Shown: piece after piece, positions 11,097 to 20,662 of the stretch
Layout of the letters: the number at the start of each line of letters is the position of its first letter
How positions within the stretch are numbered: position 1 is the stretch's first letter
From: Silene conica
Lineage: Eukaryota > Streptophyta > Magnoliopsida > Caryophyllales > Caryophyllaceae
NCBI GenBank assembly: GCA_029255685.2
Contig: CM055320.2
Location: forward strand, 49,416,910 to 49,480,909
Length of the DNA stretch: 64,000 nucleotides
Direction: 5' to 3'
The notes under the pieces: generated by a model
What the model was told of the DNA's origin: nothing
The model's input: only the letters and a program-made list of their open reading frames with translations
Database searches by the model: none
Position numbers and translations under genes: made by a program

Positions 11097-13816
11097 TGTA
11101 AAACCCCTCGCGAAAGCGTAAAAGTAAACATATAAAACATACCAAAAATGCAACGGAATTAAAACTTTTGAAGAGATAAATAAAACATGCGAGGTGTCTT
11201 AACAATATAAAACATGCGGAAGAAGAGAAACATAAATAAGTATATAAGTGCGATACAAAACAGCCCGGGATAGCATATCCCTACAGGCACAAAATACTGA
11301 AACGTAAGTCTAAGGTCTAGCTAACGAAAGGTAAAAGTCAACGATGAAGGATCATCGCTCGCTAGCTTCAACGTAACCCCCGCAGAATAGCCTCATGTAC
11401 CTACACACACAACATGTGCGCCACAGACAGTGGGGAGTGACTAGAGTGCTCCTAGCCACCTATTGTCAATAACATGTAACACGTAAAAATCCAACATACT
11501 CCGACATTTATAACATGTGAAGCATATATAATAATAACTCATCTTTCATAACATCATGCAATACTATGCAAAGGCTCTCAACCAACTTCGGAAACTATTT
11601 GGAAGGAGAGCCGGTTTCCCTTCCGGTTGCCCGGCCGGGGGGTCTTTCAATCCAAACCATTTACGAAACTAGACTAAGAGTCGTCCAATGCCTTGGACGA
11701 GCAATACTAAGATAACCAAGTATAATACATTCTTATACAAAAACTAAAGCATGCTCAACATCCAATTATATCAACAAGAGATAGGTCACCTAGTGACTCG
11801 AGTCTAACAACTATAGGCCAACCAAGTGACTCTACAAACAAGAGATAGGTCATCCAAGTGACTCAACAAACAAGAGATAGGTCATCCAAGCGACTCGACT
11901 CTTACTACAGCAGGCCAACAATCGACTCGTCTATATACCACGACATCCCCAATCTCAGACTATACAACCCCCCGGTAGGACGACATCAAACGACTGTCCT
12001 AGTCTAAACCTGGCCAGACTCTCGGAGCGCAAACGGTTAACGATCCCCGATTCGACAAGGGCACAAAGCACCCCCAAGACCCGAACTAGCTAGGAACGAG
12101 ATATGCCCGAAGGCGGTTAGACAATCTAAGACCTGACTGTGAGAACCAAGTCACTACGGCCAACCAGCTGCACGATGCAATCATGTGAGAACTCGAGTAC
12201 TATAGCAGCGCACAGCAGATTTACACAAATTACAAATGTCATCTCTAAGATGTACAACAACTCAGACTTGAATGACAATCATTTCTTATATATTTCATCT
12301 CTAAACATCCATGTAACACTTAGCCGACTTCGGGAACTAATTTGACGCGAGAGCCGGTCTCCCTTCCGGTTGCCCGGCCGGGGGGTCTTTCATCCTCAAA
12401 TCCCTTACCGAACCCGACATAAGCGCCGCCCAATTTCTTGGGACTTCAAACAAGCATACGAAACATACGGAAAAAGAATCAAACAATTCCGATATGCGAA
12501 ACATAAGTTATAAACCAAATAATTCGATCAGGGGCTCTCAGCCGGTCAGCCACAGGCTGCCGGTTGGCCGGCTGAGGGTCCCAACCTATCATGCTCAAAA
12601 CAACAAAAAAACAACCATGAGGTACTCCCAGCCGGTCGGCCGGCTGCCGGTCCACCGGCTGGGAACCCTTTTCCCAACTCTTACGAAACCAACCCAAAAA
12701 CAACAATAAGGTCTCCCAGCCGGCCGGCCGACTGCCGGTCCACCGGCTGGGAACCTTTTCTCCCAACTTTTACAAAACACGAATTACAAACAACAAAAAG
12801 CAGATGGGGCTCTCAGCCGGTCCACCGGCCGCCGGCCTCAGACCGGCTGGGAACCCTCTGTCCCAGAAATACGCAAATCGCCATTTTAAAACTCCAATCA
12901 AACTTTAAGGAATCGCTTCTAAACTTCGCATACACCTCTAAAATCACTATTAACAGCATATACAAACATTCATACCACATCCTTAAATCATTTTCATGGA
13001 TCAAACATTAACTTTCATAACCAACAATAGAACATTCATTTTTCCTCACAAACAACATACCCATTATCAATACTCAATAAATCATGTGAGAAACATATAA
13101 TCACTAAACCCTAGCATGATACTAACTAATTTACAGCATCACAACCACAATCCACACATAACCTAAACATGTTTCTAGTAACTAAACATACTAAAAACCA
13201 TGTAAAGTGCTAATATTAGACAAAAGGCCGAGTTTCTCATTATCGTCACCTTAAGAGAGTGATTCTTCACTTCTAATCTTGAACAAAGTACGAGTCCTTG
13301 TCCGGGTCGTCCAAGTCGACACCTACAAACAACAAAAACGGGTTATTTGAGGGTAATTTCGAGTAAACCTCAAAACAGCCCCGAAATCAACTTTGACGAA
13401 ACGGAAATTGAAAGAGATAGAAAGAACGGGAATGAAGAGAGGAAAGCGTAGGTGAAAAGCTTGCGTCAATCGGAGTTGAGATGAGTAAATGGATGATGAT
13501 TTTGTGAAGGAGAAAAAGAGTAACAATGGAGAAAATAAGTTACAGTATCTTATTTTTGAGGGGGGAGGAGTAACGTTGGAAAGGGAAGGAGGTGTCCTTT
13601 ATATTGACTTGAGTCGGGTTTTTAAAATGTAAGGAGCGGAAAAACTTAAAACGGGATTTACCAAGTAAACGTGAAATCTTTAGATTAAACAACTTAAGAC
13701 GGAACCTAACGACATTTCTTAAAATAAAACTTACGAATTATAATTAAAATATCATTAAATTCCGAAAACTACTTTAAATTAACAAAATTACTTTTATAAA
13801 AATACGGGATGTTACA
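11097..13816 (-). repeat. 5' LTR of gag-only element
   Basis: 2720 bases. It differs from the other LTR mainly by an extra GC-rich piece of about 60 bases around 12536-12596 (GCCGGTCAGCCACAGGCTGC) plus scattered substitutions and small indels. That makes the insertion not very recent even though gag remains open. A candidate TATA (AATATAAAGGACACC on -) lies near 13594-13608. Confidence 0.85.
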
Positions 13817-13877
13817 CTTAGCCCTAATCACGAATTAGGTTTAAATAGAAGAATTAGAAGCGTTCTCCTTTAACCTA
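13817..13877 (-). mobile_element. Athila-like LTR copy B, segment 3
   Basis: This 61-base piece between two insertions contains CACGAATTAGGTTTAAATAG and GAAGCGTTCTCCTTT. It matches the reverse complement of LTR C at about 48967-49025 and continues at 22445. Confidence 0.75.
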
Positions 13878-13889
13878 CACTACTACAAA

Positions 13890-14345
13890 AAGGGGAAACG
13901 AGGACGGTTGAAAACCGTCCTAAAACATGAAAGGAACCGTCCTAAATTCCCCCGTCCTCGTTGCCTAAGAGGACGGTTGAAAAAAAGTCAAACCGTCCTC
14001 TTTGTATATATCAAAGAGGACGGTTGTTATTAGAACCGTCTTCTTTGTACATATCAAAGAGGACGGTTGCATTTAGAACCATCTTCTTTGATATATATGA
14101 AAGAGGACGGTTGCATTTAGAACCGTCTTCCTTGATATTTTGAAGGAGGACGGTTGGAGTTTTGAACCGTCTTGTTTTGAACATGCTCACATAATTTTAA
14201 AAGGTGAATTTTAGGACGCTTATGAACAAAACCATCTTGTATAGCCAATTTTTTGGGCGCCAATTTAAAACAATTATCGCAAGCCATTTCAAATGCTCGC
14301 ACAATTACCGCAAGCCATTTAAAACCGTCCTGTATAGCCAATTAA
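13890..14345. repeat. Left subterminal repeats of CACTA-1
   Basis: Tandem and inverted copies of AAGAGGACGGTTG and AACCGTCCTCTTTG are spaced by about 15-30 bases. The 60-codon frame at 13961-14143 and the 74-codon frame at 14117-14341 merely read through these repeats. Confidence 0.8.
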
Positions 14346-14636
14346 CACAGCAATAGTCACATACCCCACATGGCAGCAATGAGACAACAACAACACAGTA
14401 CCAAACGACTATACAAACCACAAGCACATACCCCGCTACCAATTAACTCAACTGTTATCATATAACAAACAAAAGAACGAATATTTTACAACAATGTTGT
14501 TTCATTAACTTAAATATATCATCTCCTACATTTCGGAAAAAGCAATAAGTTTGTTTCTATAAAATACGAACTATAATATAAGTTCAACACAACTTACAAA
14601 ATGTCAAGCTATCTAGATAGAATTCATTGGTATACT
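14346..14636. other. Gene-free stretch inside CACTA-1
   Basis: AT-rich sequence between the subterminal repeats and the exon-like segment at 14637. I see nothing recognisable; it could be the 3' flank of the captured exon. Confidence 0.4.
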
Positions 14637-14750
14637 TTAAACGCTGCCTTCAAATACTTGCGCCGTAAACTGCAATACATAAGTTGCCCAAATGTCTCGC
14701 ACCTCGTCAATTTGATCAACTGAGTATGTCTTTGGTGCTTTAAACATGAA
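14637..14750 (-). pseudogene. Exon-like terminal segment of unidentified captured gene
   Basis: On the - strand an acceptor TATGTATAG is followed by 37 open codons beginning FMFKAPKTYSVDQIDEV, continuing through RDIWATYVLQFTAQVFEGSV, and ending at a TAA. The balanced composition and a stop at the end look like the last exon of a real gene. It does not match the MSL or threonine deaminase C termini that I know, so it may be a third source gene or a divergent tail. Function unknown. Confidence 0.4.
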
Positions 14751-15052
14751 CTATACATAGAAACAAAAGACACAATTACAATCATTTACACAAGGCGTGT
14801 AATTTACATAAAAACTTCTTATTTAATTGGAGAAAATGTATGGTAAAAGAACATTAAATAAGAATTTTTCAAGATAACGATTGAACCCAAGACCTTTTAA
14901 CTATGAAAATATTAACAACCATTAGACTAACATAATTAACCACGCCTCTGCTCGCCAGTATTTCATACTCTGTATTACGATTGAGTGTATCCTTCCCGGA
15001 TCAAACCAGTTTCTAAATTTCACATACTGTCAATAAATAAAAAATCACATAC

Positions 15053-15109
15053 CTTGACACGCAAGTATTCTTCATGATGTGATGTTTTCACAAAACAGGA
15101 GATCAGTAT
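15053..15109 (-). pseudogene. Captured MscS-like channel exon (MSL2/3 type), C-terminal part
   Basis: Exactly 57 bases between an AG acceptor (TAATGCAG) and a GTATGTG donor. It encodes ILISCFVKTSHHEEYLRVK, closely matching the ILVSCFVKTSHFEEYLCVK stretch after the pore domain in plastid MscS-like proteins MSL2/MSL3. Phase 0 at both ends agrees with the preceding MSL exon. It lies downstream of the threonine deaminase exons in the reading direction. Confidence 0.75.
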
Positions 15110-15295
15110 CTGCATTACACAGTACACGGAAACCAATATCGTCAGCTAGAAATGTATTTTAATCTAAAATTGAGAAACAAATTTCATCAAGGAAGTATAT
15201 TTCCTAATGAAAATAGTGACAGCTAGAGCTACTTCTAAAACAAACATAAGTGTCAAAAGGCAACAGATATACTGATATAGGTATAAAATACTGAC

Positions 15296-15408
15296 CATAA
15301 GAGCTTGATTTTCAGGATCAACGTTTTCAGAAACACTCTTCTATGAAGCCTCTTATGTTCAACTTGAGGATTCTTGGCCAGAACTTTACGCATGTCAGCA
15401 ACAATATT
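15296..15408 (-). pseudogene. Captured MscS-like channel exon (MSL2/3 type), frameshifted
   Basis: Acceptor CTCTAG precedes [20 protein letters not shown] then LHRRVFL. After that one base is missing, and the homologous [11 protein letters not shown] continues in the next frame to a GTCAG donor. The exon is 113 bases where an intact phase-0 exon would be 114. The match to the soluble domain of MSL2/3 is strong. The single-base deletion shows decay after capture. Confidence 0.8.
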
Positions 15409-15675
15409 CTAGAGATTGATAAACAAATACCATTATGAGTTTATAAATCTCATGCCTATTCTGATTTACTTTTGTCTTCTGGTGCAAGTGGCGTGGACAT
15501 GTGACACGCCTTTTGAAAGCACCTAAAAAATCATGCTCATAACTACGTACAGATAATCAAAGATTACTCACATTAATCTTACTAGAATCCAAGTGACTGA
15601 TTGCAAGATGGGTCTTGATACGCCAGTGAGACTTTTGAGTGAGGTTTCTCAATCAGTCACAAATTAGAAACATAC

Positions 15676-15924
15676 CATCTCAGTAAACTTTTTGAAGCTG
15701 CCAGGTTTTTCAGGCATAAATGTGGCTAGCACAGCTTCACGTTGCCGACCAACATCCGCTAGTTCAGTGACCAATCTTAGCCTATCAAAGTTCATATTTG
15801 CCCCACTAGTGATAACCACCACATTCTCACCCTTTATATCGTAATGTTTGCAATAAGCTTCTGCACCTGCAAGAGCAAGGGCACCTGCAGGCTCCAGTAT
15901 GCTTCTTTTTTCCTCAAACATGTT
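15676..15924 (-). pseudogene. Captured threonine deaminase exon (end of catalytic domain, start of ACT domain)
   Basis: 83 open codons between acceptor GGTGCAG and donor GTATG. They begin [20 protein letters not shown] and include ENVVVITSGANMNFDRLR, then the start of the first regulatory ACT-like region, REAVLATFMPEKPGSFKKF. This is the family signature of plant biosynthetic threonine deaminase (IlvA/OMR1 type), which deaminates threonine to 2-oxobutanoate in plastids for isoleucine synthesis. Here it is only a fragment: the rest of the regulatory domain is absent and MSL exons follow instead. No stop or frameshift is visible within the exon. Confidence 0.85.
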
Positions 15925-16058
15925 CTGCACCAAAAGCACCAAGTTATCAGTAATACCGTCTTACATTGACACAAATAATGAACTCGAAGAAAACCTGATA
16001 GAAAAAAGATAATTATTGCTATACAAAGAGCAAGAAACATAAACGAGTTTAAGTTTAC

Positions 16059-16172
16059 CTTAATGGATGCACAAATGGCATCACGATTAAAAAGAACTAC
16101 CCCGTCAATCAGTTCCCTACATATGCGGAAAGTTTCTTCGCCCACCACTTTAACCGCAACACCATCAGCGAA
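16059..16172 (-). pseudogene. Captured threonine deaminase exon (middle)
   Basis: 38 codons beginning [20 protein letters not shown] and ending DAICASIK before a GTAAAC donor at 16058, directly joinable in phase 0 to the exon at 15924. Upstream of FADG the homology breaks: an in-frame TGA precedes it, and the preceding GVEPSDANAMALSL-type exon expected in the family is not visible between 16173 and 16452. The captured copy is therefore damaged here. Confidence 0.8.
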
Positions 16173-16452
16173 TCAGTTCCCTACTCTCATTAGATAAGGA
16201 AGATCAATTTCGAAGATTACCCCAGAACTAGCATCAACGATCAATTTTTATCAAAAACATAAAACATACAGTAAAACAACGCAATTACGTCATTACGATA
16301 TACGAGTAATGAACTGTAATCTGTTACAGCCACTATGCATAAAGCCGTAAAGCATAAATAAGAAAGAACAGTGAAGAATGGTTGTGAAAGTAGTGACAAA
16401 TGAGTAATGAGGTATGTTTAAACAATGCAGCGCTCTTTCACAGCTAGAAAGT

Positions 16453-17041
16453 TGATGCAAAATGAAAATGCGGAAGCGATATTTGTGAACAATTTGTTAC
16501 AGACGAAAAGATCGTCGCAACTGGATATTTGATAAGCTAGACCTATAACTTATCAATGGGGAACGAACTCAAGACCTATTGAGTACGAACAATGTTAATA
16601 TTCAAAACGCATTTGAACAAAAACGAAATTGCTTAACAAGCAGTTTTGTGATTTTAATCTCTGATTTTCTGAACTGTTAATCCAATACTAACAAGGCCTT
16701 ATATAAGCTAAGAAATACAACCAAACAATTAATCTAGTAATGACCTTGAGTTGTAACAGTTAACTAAGGTCATAAACCACAATTAAAGCTAATAATACTC
16801 ATGCTAATTATACTACTTGACTCCTCATTAAACTAGTAAATCAGAAACTTTGTAACAACTAATTTGAAATAATTATACTGCTTTATTCCTAACTTAATTA
16901 AGCAATTAATCGAGCAAACGGACCATTGTAACATCCAATAAAGCTCACTCGTTTAAGGAAAGGTCGAAATACATTTAATCATTCTCAAGAATAATTAAAC
17001 TGATTTCCGACTTTCATTGACCTGTAACCCAACCCGTATCA
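16453..17041 (-). repeat. Outer LTR (3') of composite element
   Basis: Runs from TGATGCAAAATG to CCCGTATCA on +, nearly identical to 18843-19431. No gene. Confidence 0.85.
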
Positions 17042-17053
17042 TACTCCCTTTCT

Positions 17054-17452
17054 TCAAAAAGAATCGTCCCGATTCTTAGACCCATGAAGTCCCCCTGGAT
17101 CGAAAATGAACTTTGCCCTCACAATGACACGGATGACAAGTATTAACAACAAAGTCAAACATATACTCGAACCACCCTTAATGTTAATACCCAACTTGTT
17201 CCTTCCTTTTAATTTTTCAAGAATCTCGTTGTTGATCGAGAAAATTGAATAAGAAAAAGGTATCATAGTTGTTGCACTATCGTCCCAAAAACAAACGGCT
17301 TGAGGTTGGATTTCATAAGTAACAACAACTTCCCCATCTCTATAATCATCATAAAAAGGAGGTAATGTCGGATTAAAAACCACACATTCCTCGTACATAT
17401 TTTCCAAAGAGAAAATTTCCGACATTTTTTTCTTTCCGCGTGAACAGTACAC
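17054..17452 (-). CDS. Small unknown ORF in retroelement interior 1
   Basis: 132 codons with no family I recognise. The C-terminal FIFDPGGLHGSKNRDDSF is shared exactly with the frame at 18128-18592, and the N-terminal half is loosely similar (FSLENMYEECVVFNPTLPPF versus FSFESTYEENIKFDPTLLPI). A hydrophobic stretch (ICLTLLLILVIRVIV) precedes the tail. The shared 3' end abuts the polypurine tract, so the similarity may be ordinary retroelement homology rather than selection on protein. Confidence 0.3.
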   Translation of the reverse strand: MYCSRGKKKMSEIFSLENMYEECVVFNPTLPPFYDDYRDGEVVVTYEIQPQAVCFWDDSATTMIPFSYSIFSINNEILEKLKGRNKLGINIKGGSSICLTLLLILVIRVIVRAKFIFDPGGLHGSKNRDDSF

Positions 17453-17466
17453 GGTGAACAGTAACT

Positions 17467-17694
17467 TTTTTTTTTTTTTTTTTTTTTGGGGATTTGTTTT
17501 TTTTTTATGAAAAGATTAGAACTTCAACAAAGACCCACTAGACAATCAAAACCGATTAACCCTCGAACTACCTCGCTCGAGTTTAATCTTTGAATTCCGA
17601 TCGCAATCGAAAACTCAACCAATAACTTGGTTTCGACACACCCTTGGGACCGTCTGGATTTAGAAAAATCAAGAGCCTAAGCTCTGATACCATA
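17467..17694 (-). other. Interior 1, 5' part with poly-T and primer-binding site
   Basis: Contains a long T run (about 17467-17487), then sequence homologous to 18690-18840. It ends with GCTCTGATACCA at 17681-17692 (tRNA-iMet site on -), two bases from the middle LTR. Confidence 0.7.
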
Positions 17695-18115
17695 TGATGC
17701 GAAATGAAATGCGGAAGTGATTTTGTGATTTTGTGAACAAATCGGTAAAGACGAAAAGATCGTCGCAACTGGATATTTGATAAATTAGACCTATAATTTA
17801 TCAATGGGGAACGAACTCAAGACCTTTTGAGATCGAACAAGTTTATATTCAAAACGCGTTGAATAATAAACGAAGATAAACTTTGCTAAACAAGCAAACA
17901 GTTTTCTGGTTTTCTTATAATTTCTGAAATCTTGGTTGATTTCTATTCAAAGAAAAATAAGCTTAAATAGCCAAATTACAAACAACAAAGTGCAAAGGAA
18001 AAGACTCAAATTAATAGACTAATGAAATCTAATAAAGGTCACTTATTACGCCTAATTAAACAACCATAATTGTTGTAACCTCCCGACTTATCAACTAGCC
18101 TCCAAACCCGTATCA
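17695..18115 (-). repeat. Middle LTR of composite element (divergent, 421 bases)
   Basis: Same termini as the outer LTRs (TGATGCGAAATG ... CCCGTATCA) and the same start region, but with several internal deletions and substitutions relative to the 589-base outer copies. Confidence 0.85.
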
Positions 18116-18127
18116 TACCCCTTTTCT

Positions 18128-18592
18128 TCAAAAAGAATCGTCCCGATTCTTAGACCCATGAAGTCCCCCTGGATCAAAAATGAAGAATACCAGTAAAAGA
18201 GCAAAACGAATAATAAACATCATCAACAACTCCGTATACAAGAAAGAACCCCATGCGATGCTGGTTTGCCGTATGTTTCGCCCTTTAAGTTTCCGAAACC
18301 TCTTGTGCCAAAGCCGCTTGTGCCTTCCACCCCTCCACTCTCCATGCACAAATCTTAACTTTTTAAGATGACCCATGTTGTCAAACAAGCAAACCAACCC
18401 ATACAGATTTTCCATGGCTACAACACTCCGTTCCGTTTGAAAATCGACCACGTAATAATAATTTGGCAAATTTTGAAACTTGACTGAGTCTAATTTCTCC
18501 TCCTCATGATAATCGTCAAATATTGGAAGTAAGGTCGGATCAAACTTAATATTTTCCTCATAGGTGCTTTCAAACGAGAATACTCCCAACAT
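18128..18592 (-). CDS. Small unknown ORF in retroelement interior 2
   Basis: 154 codons starting MLGVFSFESTYEENIKFDPT. A basic segment (GRHKRLWHKRFRKLKGR) is followed by a hydrophobic segment and the shared tail IFDPGGLHGSKNRDDSF. I do not recognise the family, and it has no zinc knuckle, protease or polymerase motif. The tail overlaps sequence next to the polypurine tract (18116-18126, ACCCCTTTTCTTC on +). It could be a remnant or a decoy frame. Confidence 0.3.
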   Translation of the reverse strand: MLGVFSFESTYEENIKFDPTLLPIFDDYHEEEKLDSVKFQNLPNYYYVVDFQTERSVVAMENLYGLVCLFDNMGHLKKLRFVHGEWRGGRHKRLWHKRFRKLKGRNIRQTSIAWGSFLYTELLMMFIIRFALLLVFFIFDPGGLHGSKNRDDSF

Positions 18593-18826
18593 CTTTTTTT
18601 TTCTCGAGTGAACAGTACCACGTGAACAGTTTTTTTTTTTTTTTTTTTTCTTTTTTTTTTTTTGTGAACATCACTCTCTTGAGGTGAGTAATCAAAACCG
18701 GTTAACCCTCGAACTACCTCGCTCAAGTTTAACCTTTGAATTCCGATCGCAATCGAAAATTTCAACCAATAACTTGGTTTCGACACGCCCTTGGACCGTC
18801 TGGATTTAGAAAAATCAAGAGCCGAA

Positions 18827-18838
18827 GCTCTGATACCA
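18827..18838 (-). other. Primer-binding site, tRNA-iMet
   Basis: TGGTATCAGAGC on -, four bases inside the outer 5' LTR at 18843. It sets the direction of the composite element. Confidence 0.8.
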
Positions 18839-18842
18839 CTTA

Positions 18843-19431
18843 TGATGCGAAATGAAAATGCGGAAGCGATATTTGTGAACAATTTGTTACAGACGAAAAG
18901 ATCGTCGCAACTAGATATTTGATAAGCTAGACCTATAACTTATCAATGGGGAACGAACTCAAGACCTATTGAGTACGAACAATGTTAATATTCAAAACGC
19001 ATTTGAACAAAAACGAAATTGCTTAACAAGCAGTTTTGTGATTTTAATCTCTGATTTTCTGAACTGTTAATCCAATACTAACAAGGCCTTATATAAGCTA
19101 AGAAATACAACCAAACAATTAATCTAGTAATGACCTTGAGTTGTAACAGTTAACTAAGGTCATAAACCACAATTAAAGCTAATAATACTCATGCTAATTA
19201 TACTACTTGACTCCTCATTAAACTAGTAAATCAGAAACTTTGTAACAACTACTTTGAAATAATTATACTGCTTTATTCCTAACTTAATTAAGCAATTAAT
19301 CGAGCAAACGGACCATTGTAACATCCAATAAAGCTCACTCGTTTAACGAAAGGTCGAAATACATTTAATCATTCTCAAGAATAATTAAACTGATTTCCGA
19401 CTTTCATTGACCTGTAACCCAACCCGTATCA
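18843..19431 (-). repeat. Outer LTR (5') of composite element
   Basis: 589 bases, paired with 16453-17041 and flanked on the right by the TSD AAAGT. Confidence 0.85.
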
Positions 19432-19446
19432 AAAGTAGAAACCAAC

Positions 19447-19719
19447 CTCTGGTTTAACTCTCTTCACATATGCAGCAATACCAGCAATGAGTCCACCTCC
19501 TCCAACAGGCACAAAGATTGCATGTACGGGGCGACCTTTCATCTGGCTTACAATCTCCATCCCTACTGTTCCTTGCCCCATAATAAAATCAGGATGGTCA
19601 AATGGCGGAACAAATGTCCGACCCTCGTCTAAGGCTCTCTTTTCAGCATAAGCTTGTGCCTCATCGTATGAGTCACCTACAAGAACAACTGTAGCGCCAA
19701 GCCTCTCGACTGACTTCCA
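19447..19719 (-). pseudogene. Captured threonine deaminase exon (PLP-loop exon)
   Basis: 91 open codons from acceptor TTTTACAG to a GTTGGT donor. They begin WKSVERLGATVVLVGDSYDE, include PPFDHPDFIMGQGTVGMEI, and contain the glycine loop VPVGGGGLIAGIAAYVKRVK that holds the cofactor phosphate in fold-type II PLP enzymes. The sequence is uninterrupted and highly similar to plant threonine deaminase. The catalytic lysine exon lies further 5' in the native gene and is absent here, so no active enzyme can be made. Confidence 0.88.
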
Positions 19720-19825
19720 CTGTAAAATAAGAAAATTATCAGGTTTGGATGACGCTATCATTTAGGTCATATACATACGCAAAATGAAATTCATCATTAT
19801 ATGATTAAAAAAAATAAAATTGAAC

Positions 19826-19863
19826 CTTGATCTCTGGTGTGGTGACAGGTATCACAATACCGT
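19826..19863 (-). pseudogene. Captured threonine deaminase exon end, at junction with MSL-derived sequence
   Basis: GIVIPVTTPEIK is followed by a GTTCAA donor and corresponds to the AVICMPVTTPEIK end of the deaminase exon before WQSVERL. Upstream residues (QNSENFTENN, about 19864-19895) do not match threonine deaminase. They could be the start of the next MSL exon. The capture breakpoint therefore probably lies inside 19855-19900. Confidence 0.6.
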
Positions 19864-20078
19864 TATTTTCCGTGAAGTTTTCAGAATTTTGGTCTATAAT
19901 AAAGAGTTGAAGTGTTGTCATATCGGACACACAACCGAAGTGACGTATCTCACTAACATAGCATATACCAACATAACAAATTAAATAAAGGTAATACAAA
20001 TAGTAAATACATGTAGCTATTAAGCTGACAAACTTGAAAATAGTTCCTATGCAGCCCGACAGAAAGTGGAAATATAAC

Positions 20079-20192
20079 CTGGACAAACAGAAGGCAGCTG
20101 CCAGAACAGTTGAAGGTGACTTCACAAAATTTAGAAGCCTTTGCTTCACAAGCTGGCTAGATTCTGTAGGCATAACCACTGGATCCAAACTC
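20079..20192 (-). pseudogene. Captured MscS-like channel exon (MSL2/3 type), third visible
   Basis: Acceptor GGTGCAG precedes SLDPVVMPTESSQLVKQRLL, then NFVKSPSTVLAAAFCLS, before an AG|GTTATA donor. It corresponds to the [32 protein letters not shown] region upstream of the pore helix in MSL2/MSL3. It is a phase-2 join to the exon at 20307, as in the source gene. The pore-forming exons that should follow are missing and threonine deaminase sequence comes instead. Confidence 0.85.
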
Positions 20193-20306
20193 CTGCACCC
20201 AATGGATGTTATCATAAACCAACATCGCCAGAAATCAGAAAATATTCAAAGCCAGAGCCAATTAATGACATGACCCAACTGGCGGAGAAAGTTCCAGTAT
20301 TTGAAC

Positions 20307-20404
20307 CTGCATATAAGTAATGCAGCAGTCCACAGCAATATAGGTTGCAGATATGAGGTTGTAACATAGTTAGTTGTACTTTTTTTCCAACTGCCATCAC
20401 TTTT
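20307..20404 (-). pseudogene. Captured MscS-like channel exon (MSL2/3 type), second visible
   Basis: Between acceptor ACATGTAG and donor GTTCAA it encodes SDGSWKKSTTNYVTTSYLQP, then ILLWTAALLIC. This aligns with NNWKKSRTYYVTTSYLQPLLLWTGATLIC-type sequence of plastid MscS-like proteins, a transmembrane region. No internal stop is seen in the homologous frame. Confidence 0.85.
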
Positions 20405-20662
20405 CTACATGTAAAAAACATTGATCGTCAGGCATTAGATTAAGCAGGAGATAGAAATTTATATTGGAGAAACAACTGAAAGTAAACACCGGCAGCATAC
20501 CCATTCAAAGCTTAAACAGATGCCAAAACAAGTAATTTATATACAGTAATTCGCTGATTTTACACAATGGAAAGGGCCCGGAAGGTGAGCCAATGTGCAC
20601 AAGACTACACAAGCATAAAAAATAGGAGAAAAGAAGTTGTGTGAATAAGAAGGATATCTCAC

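Larger units (their letters stand above)
6624..13816 (-). mobile_element. Gag-only LTR retrotransposon (TR-GAG type), complete
   Basis: Two long direct repeats (6624-9274 and 11097-13816) begin TGTAAAACCCCTCGCG and end GGGATGTTACA on the + strand, and TSD CTTAG lies at 6619-6623 and 13817-13821. The primer-binding site is on the - strand beside the 11097 LTR and gag is on the - strand, so the element reads right to left. The interior is only about 1.8 kb and holds one gag frame; no protease, reverse transcriptase, RNase H or integrase is seen. This matches the non-autonomous class of terminal repeats plus gag. It would depend on pol from a relative, probably a Ty3/gypsy chromovirus-like element. 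Confidence 0.88.
16453..19431 (-). mobile_element. Composite three-LTR retroelement (LTR-int-LTR-int-LTR)
   Basis: The outer LTRs at 16453-17041 and 18843-19431 are both 589 bases, and I count about four differences. TSD AAAGT lies at 16448-16452 and 19432-19436. A third, divergent and shorter LTR lies between them at 17695-18115. Each internal block has a polypurine tract next to its left LTR and a tRNA-iMet primer-binding site (TGGTATCAGAGC on -) next to its right LTR, so the element reads right to left. Only small TRIM-like frames are present and no gag or pol. It splits the captured threonine deaminase fragment. Confidence 0.88.

Noticed and set aside
19447..19719. Functional host threonine deaminase gene
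   Set aside because: The catalytic lysine exon, transit peptide and most of the regulatory domain are absent; the fragment lies within CACTA ends and is split by a retroelement.
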